In this document: positions 6,468 to 12,493 of the stretch, one piece after another
Numbering within the stretch: the stretch's first letter is position 1
Layout: every line of letters begins with the position of its first letter
NCBI GenBank assembly: GCA_900549775.1
Contig: URPR01000024.1
Coordinates: forward strand, 1 to 12,493
DNA: 12,493 bases
Direction of reading: 5' to 3'
Source of the DNA: an uncultured Oscillospiraceae bacterium
GTDB taxonomy: Bacteria > Bacillota > Clostridia > Oscillospirales > Acutalibacteraceae
Translations under genes and position numbers: made by a program
The notes under the pieces: generated by a model
Database searches by the model: none
What the model was told of the DNA's origin: nothing
The model's input: only the letters and a program-made list of their open reading frames with translations

Positions 6468-7736
6468 TTATGTTCTAAGTCCTGCTTTTTTCAAGTTTGC
6501 CTCATGTTCTGCCAAGGTTTTTGCATAAAAAGACTTGCGCTCATTGCTGTGGCAAAAATAATAATATTGCGTATTTTTAGGATTAAGTGCCGCATCAATA
6601 GCAACCATCCCCGGATTACATATCGGCCCTATAGGTAGTCCCTCGTTTTTATAGGTATCGTATGGTCTTTCGTAGGTTTCTATCATTTTTTGAGGCACTT
6701 TATCCTTTGATTTGTACGGATACCACACCGTTGAATCAAGTCCTAAATTAGCTAGTCCTTGGTCACCAAAAGGACTCTTCCCGGCTGTTTTAGCTGTAGC
6801 AAGCCGATTTTGAATAACCGAAGAAACAATGTACATATCGTCTTCATTTGCAGCTTCTGCTTGAATCAAAGAAGCTATATTTATCAGGTTCTTAACACTA
6901 AACCCTTTACGTTCAGCCTTTTCCTTTAAGCTCACAGAATTGCCGTCTTCGTCTGTATCATCTGTATTATTCAGTTTCTTTTCAAAATTATTAAGCAATT
7001 TTTTTATTACCACCCGAGGCTCTATATTTTTGTAAAAACCATAAGTATCGGGGAATAAATATCCTTCCAATTTGCTGTAAAGATTTTTATCGTTCATTTC
7101 TTTCAAAAATGCAAAACTATTTTCAAAGTTTTCACTTTTGCAAGCCTTTATAAACTCATCTTTCGTACATATTTCATTTTTTTCAAGTATCTCACCTATT
7201 TCTTGTACGTTTTTGCCTTCCGGTATCGTCACATTTATAAGGTCTGAGCTCAGACGATTGGAATTTGACCTTAAAAAGCTGATTATCGCCTGATAATCAA
7301 GATTTGTTTTTATTTCAAACGTTCCCGGTACAATTTTTTTAGATGCACTGGTAAATTGCATATATAGCCTAAAAAAGCTTTTTTCTTTTATGACGCCCTT
7401 CTCAAAAAGTATATTTGCAATTTGCCTTTTACTAGAATTTTTCGGAATTTCTACAGTTACTACCTCTTCGGCTCTGGTCATGGCAAGCATATCACACATT
7501 CCAAAAACGAAAAACTGGCCCAACATAAGCACCATCGCCGTTACATATGTTAAAAAAACTATCTTAAACAGTTTCTTTCGCTCTGTAGATTTTCTTAATT
7601 TTACTGTAGGAATTTTATTATTTTTCTTTTCCCTTCGTTTTGTCTTCGATTTAAACTTTTTCTCGTTTATTTCAAGTTTAAATTCATCAACTTTTCTTTT
7701 TCTATAATCGTTATTTTCAAGCACCTTTAAAATCAT
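6468..7736 (-). CDS. mltG: Endolytic murein transglycosylase MltG
   Basis: 422 residues. MltG cleaves nascent glycan strands in the membrane and ends their elongation. An unusually basic cytoplasmic tail (1-57, many Lys/Arg) precedes one membrane segment (about 58-80, KIVFLTYVTAMVLMLGQFF). The extracytoplasmic part begins with a LysM-like region (about 92-170, VTVEIPKNSSKRQIANIL) and continues into the YceG catalytic domain. EGYLFPDTYGF (224-234), ASLIQAEA (288-295) with catalytic Glu294, and GLPIGPICNPG (366-376) are visible. The loop usually reading LQSDPTVxY is LGLDSTVWYP here. It lies 16 bases after the DJ-1 gene and 31 before trhP. The ATG at 7736 has AGGG directly against it, a poor spacing. 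An in-frame GTG (codon 5) is possible, so the exact start is uncertain by a few residues. Confidence 0.94.
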   Translation of the reverse strand: MILKVLENNDYRKRKVDEFKLEINEKKFKSKTKRREKKNNKIPTVKLRKSTERKKLFKIVFLTYVTAMVLMLGQFFVFGMCDMLAMTRAEEVVTVEIPKNSSKRQIANILFEKGVIKEKSFFRLYMQFTSASKKIVPGTFEIKTNLDYQAIISFLRSNSNRLSSDLINVTIPEGKNVQEIGEILEKNEICTKDEFIKACKSENFENSFAFLKEMNDKNLYSKLEGYLFPDTYGFYKNIEPRVVIKKLLNNFEKKLNNTDDTDEDGNSVSLKEKAERKGFSVKNLINIASLIQAEAANEDDMYIVSSVIQNRLATAKTAGKSPFGDQGLANLGLDSTVWYPYKSKDKVPQKMIETYERPYDTYKNEGLPIGPICNPGMVAIDAALNPKNTQYYYFCHSNERKSFYAKTLAEHEANLKKAGLRT

Positions 7737-7752
7737 CCCTTATTTTGTAAAT

Positions 7753-8301
7753 TCAATCCTTGCACAGCATACTTGATTTTACCACATCCGCTTCATTTTT
7801 TCCAACTACATATTCAGCTATTTTAAGAGCAAATTCTACAGCTACCCCAGGACCTTTAGCTGTTATTATATTTCCGTCTATGCAAACGCGCTCATCGCTA
7901 ACTTTAGAATTCAAGAGCTCTTTTTCAAACCCAGGATAGCATGTAGCTTTTTTACCCTCCAGCAAATTCAATTTACCCAGTATCATTGGAGCTGCACAAA
8001 TCGCTGCGATAAGTTTTTTATTTTCGTGGCAATGCCTAATAGCATTCAACACTTCAGGAGAGTTTAAAAGATTAACAGCTCCCGGCATACCGCCGGGCAA
8101 AACCACTCCGCTCACTTTGCTAAGATCCATGTCCTCTTTCTTTAAATCAGCTGCTACTTTTATTTTGTTTGCACCAACTACAAAATTGTCGCTACCTACC
8201 GCCACCGTTTTTACTTCACAGCTTGCACGTCTCAGAACATCAACCACAGATATTGCCTCGATTTCTTCAAAGCCTTGCGCTAAAAAAACATAGATCATCA
8301 T
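7753..8301 (-). CDS. DJ-1/PfpI family protein
   Basis: 182 residues, the normal size for single-domain DJ-1 proteins. The opening YVFLAQGFEEIEA (4-16) carries the conserved acidic residue near the active site. VVLPGGMPG (66-74) is the oxyanion-side loop. IAAICAAP (98-105) is the nucleophile elbow with Cys102. ITAKGPGVAVEFAL (146-159) matches the DJ-1 C-terminal signature. DJ-1/YajL/ThiJ proteins are linked to protection from oxidative and carbonyl stress (deglycase or glyoxalase activity is debated); older 'thiazole biosynthesis' labels are not supported. A GTG at 8307 lies within the Shine-Dalgarno region. GGAG precedes the ATG at 8301 by 5 bases and another ATG at 8298 by 8, so either is usable. 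It lies 19 bases after the GNAT gene, inside the tmk operon. Confidence 0.92.
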   Translation of the reverse strand: MMIYVFLAQGFEEIEAISVVDVLRRASCEVKTVAVGSDNFVVGANKIKVAADLKKEDMDLSKVSGVVLPGGMPGAVNLLNSPEVLNAIRHCHENKKLIAAICAAPMILGKLNLLEGKKATCYPGFEKELLNSKVSDERVCIDGNIITAKGPGVAVEFALKIAEYVVGKNEADVVKSSMLCKD

Positions 8302-8320
8302 TTTCACTCCATTTATTTTT

Positions 8321-9229
8321 TCAATCTAAAGTCAATCCTAAGTACGGCGGAGAACTAACTAAAATTTTTTCCCTGCTCAAATTTTTTATCATGCCAAAAT
8401 TTGTAATCTTTCCATACCCATAAAAAAGATCACTCAAACTACACGGTAAGCGTAAAACATATTCTTTCGCTCTTACGTTTTTCAGAATTTTCGATAAAAG
8501 CAAAAATACAGATTCTTTTAAAGATTTAATCTTATAAACGTCTTCTGTAACGTTTAAAACCGCTAACTCTAAAATTTCAACGCAACCATCATTTTTTCTT
8601 ACACAAATAGCATAACCATCATCTGTAAATACATTTTGACCATTATAAAACTCATTTTGTTTGAGTGCAAAATTAATATCCTTTTCGCTCCAAAATACGT
8701 CTCCCTCTTGATTATAAAAGCTGAATCGAATCTTTTCTAAATTAAGTTGTACTGTTGCAGCTTGAAAATTGCCCTTACATTCGCTTACGATTTTTTTAAG
8801 CTCTGCAAAATTTAATTTCACAAAAAAGGTTTTAAAAAACTGCTTGTACCCTATTTTTTCATAAAACTTACAAAGGTTTTCGTTTGCCGGCATGAGAAAC
8901 GAAAATTCTTGTCCTTTTCTTACAGCTACACTGTTGGCGTAATCTATGGTTTTCCTCATGAAGCCTTTGTTTCTATATTGTGGGAATGTGGCAGCAGCGT
9001 ACAAATAATAGGCTGGAGTTTTTTCTTTATCAGTATTTAAAATAAAAGTGTCAAACATATGAAGTGCTGAAACTACTTTACCTTCAAACAAACACACCAC
9101 ACAGTTTTCTTCTCTGTATTTATTGTCAAAGAAAAAGTCCACTTCATTATCGCTTGCACAAAAGCTCTCTTTATAAAGCCTCTTCAGCTCCGGTACCATT
9201 CTATTATTTGATATCGTTAACTTTAGCAT
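8321..9229 (-). CDS. GNAT-family N-acetyltransferase with extra C-terminal domain
   Basis: 302 residues. The N-terminal half (about 1-135) is a GNAT fold. It has an opening ELKRLYKESF helix, the strand YYLYAAATFP (74-83), the acetyl-CoA loop PQYRNKGFMRK (83-93; the R-x-x-G-F turn binds the pyrophosphate), and the C-terminal motif NLCKFYEKIGYK (118-129). Residues about 150-302 form a second domain with SDLFYGYG near its end, resembling the C-terminal halves of Eis-like or tandem-GNAT proteins. I cannot name its substrate. The stop TAA of the COG4866 gene (9230-9232) directly abuts this ATG, and AAAGGAG lies inside that gene's last codons, so translation is coupled and the two products may work together. 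Confidence 0.85.
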   Translation of the reverse strand: MLKLTISNNRMVPELKRLYKESFCASDNEVDFFFDNKYREENCVVCLFEGKVVSALHMFDTFILNTDKEKTPAYYLYAAATFPQYRNKGFMRKTIDYANSVAVRKGQEFSFLMPANENLCKFYEKIGYKQFFKTFFVKLNFAELKKIVSECKGNFQAATVQLNLEKIRFSFYNQEGDVFWSEKDINFALKQNEFYNGQNVFTDDGYAICVRKNDGCVEILELAVLNVTEDVYKIKSLKESVFLLLSKILKNVRAKEYVLRLPCSLSDLFYGYGKITNFGMIKNLSREKILVSSPPYLGLTLD

Positions 9230-10120
9230 TTACACTCCTTTAAAAACAGCTTCATATCTTTTTAAAAGCCTACACGGGTGGTAAGATTTTTTTGCTTTTC
9301 TAAGGCCATCTATGCCCATGTCTTCTTCCCTATTTACGTAAGTATATGAAGCTAGATTTCTTTTTGCAAATTCGTTATTTATTACCGAGTAAAGCCCCTC
9401 ATACCTTGAAAGCGCTTTTTCAAAATGTATATCTACAATTGAATCGTTTATTTTCTCAGCCACAGTCAAAGCTGCAATCTTTTCATCTATTCTAATTAAC
9501 CCACCAATTAGATTGAAGTATTCATAATTTTGAAAAGCTAGGTCAATCGCTTTTTTCTCATCTAGAATGCTTTTTTGTTTGCTTTCTATATTTTCGCTAA
9601 ACCACTCATCTATAAACTCTTTACACTCGTTGATATTATTTTCATTTATGTCTTCATATCCCCAAGAGTAAAGTTTATTAAATTTCGATATGTGGTTTCT
9701 TTTACTGTGATATTTCTTACCGGTTAAATTTATTAAATCCTTTGTTTTATAGATATAATCTTCTTTACTTTTTTCCTCAACATAATCAAACTTATCAGGC
9801 ATTAAAGTTTCCAATTGGCATTTTTCTTCTTCTGTTATTCCACCAAAAATCAGCTGGATGTTATTTTCTTTTGCGTCATTTAAAATATCGTACAAGGCAC
9901 TTTTTAAGTCACCAAAACCTACAGGAAATCTATATTTTTCTTCACCATCAACATACTTCCTTAAAATAAATCCATTATGGTTTAATATTTTTATTTTAGT
10001 AAAGTCCTTCCAAAAAAATACATTTCCAAAGGTATTATCACTGCCAAAAGTGTTAGAAGAATAAAAAATTTTCTGAACCCAAGAAATGTCATCTAACACC
10101 GGTTCTTTAAATTTTAACAT
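9230..10120 (-). CDS. COG4866 / DUF2156 protein (phosphatidylglycerol lysyltransferase C-terminal-like fold)
   Basis: 296 residues. It matches stand-alone DUF2156 proteins, whose tandem GNAT fold resembles the soluble aminoacyl-transfer domain of MprF. Diagnostic segments are GKKYHSKRNHISKF (134-147) and NREEDMGIDGLRKAKKSYHP (263-282), near the end. The N-terminal half contains NTFGNVFFWKDF (29-40) and RFPVGFGD (64-71). There are no membrane helices, so the flippase part of MprF is absent and lysyl-phosphatidylglycerol synthesis should not be assumed; acyl or aminoacyl transfer to another acceptor is possible. Its ATG overlaps the end of tmk by 7 bases (ATGTTAA), with AAGGTGA about 10 bases upstream inside tmk. 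Its stop abuts the next gene. Confident as to family, not function. Confidence 0.88.
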   Translation of the reverse strand: MLKFKEPVLDDISWVQKIFYSSNTFGSDNTFGNVFFWKDFTKIKILNHNGFILRKYVDGEEKYRFPVGFGDLKSALYDILNDAKENNIQLIFGGITEEEKCQLETLMPDKFDYVEEKSKEDYIYKTKDLINLTGKKYHSKRNHISKFNKLYSWGYEDINENNINECKEFIDEWFSENIESKQKSILDEKKAIDLAFQNYEYFNLIGGLIRIDEKIAALTVAEKINDSIVDIHFEKALSRYEGLYSVINNEFAKRNLASYTYVNREEDMGIDGLRKAKKSYHPCRLLKRYEAVFKGV

Positions 10121-10794
10121 TTATTTAATATCACCTTCTTAACTAAACTAAAAACTGATTCGTGTATATCATCTATAAGTTTCGGGTTTTCACCGTCGCT
10201 ACATTTTACTATATTCCAACCTAACAAGTCTGAAACAAACATTGCCGACTCTTGGCATCTTTTTAAAAACGCTACATTTTTTTCGTGCAAGTCCTTACAG
10301 CTTTCCTTTCCTCTGTATCTATGCGACATAAAACTTTGAGAAACATCTATAGGCATATCTAGATAAATCACTAAATCTGGCTTTGGAAGGCCAAGTTTCA
10401 CATACTCGTAGTCTTCCATCCAATTTATATAGCTTTTCCATTCCTCCTTAGGCAACTTTTCAAGCTGATATATCGCATTGGACGTTGTATATCTATCCGC
10501 AACAATGATCTGTCCTTTTTCATATCTGCTTTTCCACAACTTTGCAAAACTAGCGTACCTATCCACCGCAAAAAACGAAGTAGCCGCATAAGCATTCACA
10601 TCTTCTGGTCTTTTACCAAACTCAGCGTTTAAATACATCCTGACTAATGACGAAGATGGTTCACTATAATTAGGAAAACTTACTTTGCAAACATTAAAGT
10701 TAAGTTCTCTTAATCTACTACATAATATTCTGGTTTGTGTAGCTTTTCCACTGCCATCCAGCCCTTCTATAACAATAAGCTTTCCTTTTTTCAT
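10114..10794 (-). CDS. tmk: Thymidylate kinase (dTMP kinase)
   Basis: 226 residues. The enzyme phosphorylates dTMP to dTDP with ATP in the cytoplasm. Visible motifs: P-loop EGLDGSGKATQ (10-20, with Ala where most members have Thr or Ser), a substrate-binding segment AVDRYASF (76-83), the ADRYTTSNAIYQ motif (99-110), strand LVIYLDMP (141-148) and the LID HRYRGKE (158-164). The GSGKATQ form and slightly long chain are, to my knowledge, a clostridial-type subclass. It is not beside holB, the usual partner, so another tmk may exist elsewhere in the genome. It is the first gene of the six-gene run. An ATG at 10812 lacks a ribosome binding site, whereas AGGTG lies 5 bases before the ATG at 10794, so I start there. 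Confidence 0.92.
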   Translation of the reverse strand: MKKGKLIVIEGLDGSGKATQTRILCSRLRELNFNVCKVSFPNYSEPSSSLVRMYLNAEFGKRPEDVNAYAATSFFAVDRYASFAKLWKSRYEKGQIIVADRYTTSNAIYQLEKLPKEEWKSYINWMEDYEYVKLGLPKPDLVIYLDMPIDVSQSFMSHRYRGKESCKDLHEKNVAFLKRCQESAMFVSDLLGWNIVKCSDGENPKLIDDIHESVFSLVKKVILNKC

Positions 10795-10821
10795 CTTTTC
10801 ACCTTTTTTCATTTTTATTTT

Positions 10822-10888
10822 TTACAGTATTATAACAAAATTGACTCTTCAGTTCAAATTTTAAAAAAATTTGACTTTGCTACTGTAA
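10822..10888. repeat. Inverted pair of 8-base motifs flanking the divergent promoters
   Basis: TTACAGTA (10822-10829) and its exact reverse complement TACTGTAA (10881-10888) are 51 bases apart. The first overlaps the edge of the tmk -10 box. The second lies in the spacer of the glycosyltransferase promoter, within CTACTGTAATGTAG, whose ends are also CTAC/GTAG. They could be operator half-sites for one regulator of both operons; chance is not excluded. Confidence 0.35.
10829..10857 (-). promoter_or_regulatory. Sigma-A-type promoter for the tmk operon
   Basis: Minus strand TTGAAC (10852-10857), a 17-base spacer, then a consensus TATAAT (10829-10834). This is the best promoter in the window and places the transcription start about 28 bases before the tmk ATG. 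Confidence 0.75.
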
Positions 10889-10899
10889 TGTAGTATAAA
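10871..10899 (+). promoter_or_regulatory. Sigma-A-type promoter for the glycosyltransferase gene
   Basis: TTGACT (10871-10876), a 17-base spacer, then TATAAA (10894-10899). The start near 10906 gives a leader of about 28 bases ending in AAAGGAAG (10919-10926), 7 bases before the ATG. The spacer holds the inverted repeat CTAC-TGTAAT-GTAG. Confidence 0.72.
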
Positions 10900-10933
10900 T
10901 TTTGTATCATAAAAAATTAAAGGAAGTTTATAT

Positions 10934-12166
10934 ATGAGAATCCTTATTTTGTCTGCATCTACCGGCGGCGGACACATGAAAGCTGCTAAAGCTATAAAAT
11001 CTTATATACTTAAAAATAGCTCAGAGTCTACTGTTGAGATCGTAGATACGCTAGAATATATAAATCACATGTTAAATAAAACTGTCAGCGATGGATACTC
11101 ATACATAGCTAAGAAAACTCCAGCTATATTTGGGACGATTTACAATGCCTCAAATAAAGAAAATAAATTCAACGATCTAATAGTTAACCTTAATAATTTA
11201 TTCAGTAAAAAACTTCTGACATTGCTAAATGGATTTAAACCGGATGCCATCATAGCAACGCATATGTTTCCCAACGAAATGGTTTCAAACCTTAAAGGAC
11301 AAGGCAAAATCTCCATCCCTTTGATATGCATAATAACAGACTACGCTACGCACAAGACTTGGATAAGCAAAAATGTTGATGCCTATATAACCGCAAATGA
11401 GGAAATGTCAAATTCCATGATTGAATCTGGCGTTAACAAAGACATAATATACTCTTATGGTATACCTGTTGAACCAGAGTTCTACATAAAAAATGACAAA
11501 GATAAGCTCCTACGCAAGTTAAATTTAAACCCAAACAAGCCAACCATACTACTTATGGCTGGAAGTTTTGGTGTTACAAACATTTTGGAAATATACGATA
11601 ATTTATCGGAAATCAACTACGATTTCCAAGTGGTTGTCATTACCGGCAAAAACGAAAGGCTATATAATACATTCAAAAAAAGGCTACATCTTGAACATGA
11701 AAGCGTCACCAGAAAAGTACATGTTAAAACGATAGATTTTATAAAAAAATCAATAAAGGTACACTCTGAAAAGCTAGCAGGCATAAAACTTTACTGGCAC
11801 AAAGAAAAGAAAATTAAACCAACTAATCTCATTTTCTTTACAAATAAAGTCTTTGAGTATATGCAGGCTGCGGATTTAATAATAACAAAACCGGGCGGAC
11901 TTACAGTATCTGAGGCATTGGCTTGCAATTTACCAATGGTGCTTTTCAATGCTATACCCGGGCAAGAAGAAGAAAACGCCAATTTTCTTGTAAAAAACAA
12001 CATGGCTATAAAAATAAAAAACAGTAGCCAAATAAAAACTACTGTAAAAGATCTTATTAGTAATGAAAATATGCTAAAGTCCATGAGAGATTCTTGCAAG
12101 GCGTTTGATAAATCTCAAGGTAATGAAAATATATTAAAATTAATAAAAAGTTTGATAGAACAATAA
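10934..12166 (+). CDS. MGDG synthase / UgtP-type diacylglycerol glycosyltransferase (GT28)
   Basis: 410 residues. Members transfer glucose or galactose from the UDP-sugar to diacylglycerol at the inner face of the membrane, making glycolipids and lipoteichoic acid anchors. The N-terminal MGDG-synthase domain starts LILSASTGGGHMKAAKA (4-20, with the glycine loop) and includes THMFPNEM (109-116), ITDYATHKTW (134-143) and YGIPVEP (175-181). The C-terminal GT28 domain has LLMAGSFG (206-213), VVVITGKNERLY (233-244), FEYMQAADLIITKPGG (307-322, the nucleotide-sugar site), SEALACNLPMV (326-336) and IPGQEEENA (341-349). A Lys-rich stretch of about 45 residues (about 251-295) is inserted where relatives go straight to the FT-x-x-V-x-x-YM strand. 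It has its own promoter and is divergent from tmk. No convincing terminator was seen after the stop. Whether it adds one or several sugars, and which, cannot be read from sequence. Confidence 0.9.
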   Translation: MRILILSASTGGGHMKAAKAIKSYILKNSSESTVEIVDTLEYINHMLNKTVSDGYSYIAKKTPAIFGTIYNASNKENKFNDLIVNLNNLFSKKLLTLLNGFKPDAIIATHMFPNEMVSNLKGQGKISIPLICIITDYATHKTWISKNVDAYITANEEMSNSMIESGVNKDIIYSYGIPVEPEFYIKNDKDKLLRKLNLNPNKPTILLMAGSFGVTNILEIYDNLSEINYDFQVVVITGKNERLYNTFKKRLHLEHESVTRKVHVKTIDFIKKSIKVHSEKLAGIKLYWHKEKKIKPTNLIFFTNKVFEYMQAADLIITKPGGLTVSEALACNLPMVLFNAIPGQEEENANFLVKNNMAIKIKNSSQIKTTVKDLISNENMLKSMRDSCKAFDKSQGNENILKLIKSLIEQ

Positions 12167-12187
12167 AAACCAACATTTTACCCTCAT

Positions 12188-12216
12188 TTTCGAATATTTT
12201 CAATTTTTTTTATAAT
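12188..12216 (+). promoter_or_regulatory. Possible promoter for the small Cys-rich gene
   Basis: A consensus TATAAT at 12211-12216 (a second at 12217-12222) has only a weak -35 match, TTTCGA (12188-12193), 17 bases upstream. The region is extremely AT-rich, so this is tentative; read-through from the glycosyltransferase gene is the alternative. Confidence 0.3.
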
Positions 12217-12252
12217 TATAATCTATAAGTAAGTTTATGAGGTGAATGTTGA

Positions 12253-12423
12253 ATGTCATTAATTTCTTGCGATGACTGTTGCATCTATCAGAAAGATGGA
12301 TATTGCACATTGGAAACACCAACCGCCGTAAACAATTCTACAGCAGTTGGCTGTGCACACTATGTAAGTTTAAATAAAACATCTTTGGAAAATATTAGCA
12401 CAACGCAGCAAACGCCTCTCTAA
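12253..12423 (+). CDS. Small cysteine-rich protein, 56 residues, unknown function
   Basis: The product opens MSLISCDDCCIYQKDGYC and has five cysteines, C6, C9, C10, C18 and C34 (C-x2-CC-x7-C-x15-C-x2-Y), with no signal peptide or membrane segment. The pattern C-x-x-C...DGYC...C resembles short clostridial proteins often mislabelled 'hydroxymyristoyl-ACP dehydratase'. A metal or iron-sulfur site is a reasonable guess from the cysteine spacing, but no function is established. GAGGTGA (12239-12245) lies 7 bases before the ATG, a strong site that supports the start. It follows the glycosyltransferase by 86 bases and its last 29 bases overlap, on the opposite strand, the end of the radA-like gene. 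The C-terminal third is polar and probably disordered. Confidence 0.75.
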   Translation: MSLISCDDCCIYQKDGYCTLETPTAVNNSTAVGCAHYVSLNKTSLENISTTQQTPL

Positions 12424-12493
12424 CGTTTTTAACGCCAATTAAATCTATGGTATTACTTGACTTATTCTGTATGCTCCTTAGGTTTTGAAATGG
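12395..12493 (-). CDS. radA: C-terminal end of a RadA/Sms-like DNA repair protein (partial)
   Basis: Only the last 32 codons and the stop (12395-12397) are inside the window. They read PFQNLRSIQN (first ten residues) and end IDLIGVKNVREAFAALC. RadA, a RecA-like branch-migration ATPase with a Lon-like C-terminal domain, characteristically ends with a Pro-x-x-Asn-Leu segment followed by a hydrophobic strand and a V-x-x-V-x-E-A-L/F helix. Lon proteases end somewhat similarly, so the call rests on the IGVKNVREAF tail and remains provisional. None of the diagnostic zinc finger, Walker A or KNRFG motifs is in view. The gene converges on, and overlaps by 29 bases, the small Cys-rich gene. Confidence 0.55.
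   Translation of the reverse strand, partial: PFQNLRSIQNKSSNTIDLIGVKNVREAFAALC

Noticed and set aside
11791..12099. Minus-strand open frame of 102 codons inside the glycosyltransferase gene
   Set aside because: It is antisense to the conserved GT28 core; the hydrophobic product follows from complementing Lys-rich codons, and there is no ribosome binding site.
12167..12252. Search for a terminator after the glycosyltransferase gene
   Set aside because: T-rich runs are present (for example 12203-12211), but no GC-containing stem precedes them, so no terminator is called.
1..12493. CRISPR array, insertion sequence, prophage, tRNA or rRNA genes
   Set aside because: No spaced direct repeats, transposase-like products, terminal inverted repeats or tRNA-like cloverleaf ends were seen, and the window is filled with ordinary chromosomal genes.

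Overview
The window reads as a chromosomal housekeeping segment of a low-GC Gram-positive bacterium, most likely a member of the Clostridia. The evidence is AT-rich coding sequence, strong AGGAGG-type ribosome binding sites, sigma-A-like promoters (TTGACA/TATAAT class), TrhP-, MltG- and COG4866-type genes typical of Firmicutes, and a small Cys-rich protein of a kind seen in Clostridia. No tRNA, rRNA, CRISPR array, insertion sequence or phage gene was recognised. Genus cannot be fixed from the sequence alone.

Layout: (1) Minus strand, 1-2858: a cysS - mnmA - small-export-protein operon. It is driven by a promoter at 2890-2918 and its last gene runs off the left edge. (2) Plus strand, 2989-3141: a 50-residue protein of unknown function, divergent from cysS. 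It ends at a strong two-way terminator shared with thrS. (3) Minus strand, 3191-5098: thrS, with its own promoter and a very short leader. (4) Minus strand, 5198-10794: a compact six-gene run transcribed in the order tmk - COG4866 acyltransferase-like gene - GNAT acetyltransferase - DJ-1/PfpI - mltG - U32 protein (trhP). Its intergenic distances range from a 7-base overlap to 31 bases. Its promoter, 10829-10857, is a near-perfect sigma-A site. (5) Plus strand, 10934-12166: a processive-type diacylglycerol glycosyltransferase (MGDG synthase/UgtP family), divergent from tmk with its own sigma-A promoter. (6) Plus strand, 12253-12423: a 56-residue Cys-rich protein. Its 3' end overlaps, tail to tail, the end of a minus-strand gene that looks like radA.

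Functionally the window combines translation and cell envelope. Two aminoacyl-tRNA synthetases (Cys, Thr) lie near two wobble-uridine (U34) modifying enzymes, MnmA for 2-thiolation and TrhP for 5-hydroxylation. tRNA-Thr is among the tRNAs carrying TrhP-type modification. MltG (glycan strand termination), the glycolipid synthase and the COG4866 protein touch the envelope. Tmk supplies dTTP.

Nothing here is a clear new defence or mobile system. The better leads are: an MnmA with a third cysteine where the E. coli enzyme has Asp; a U32 gene next to mltG without the methyltransferase present in the Bacillus cluster; a translationally coupled pair of acyltransferase-fold genes; a Lys-rich insertion in the glycosyltransferase; paired 8-base motifs across the tmk/glycosyltransferase divergent promoter; and two small uncharacterised proteins. 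Several genes have a formal first start codon that is probably not used, because the ribosome binding site points to a later one. I placed those starts accordingly.
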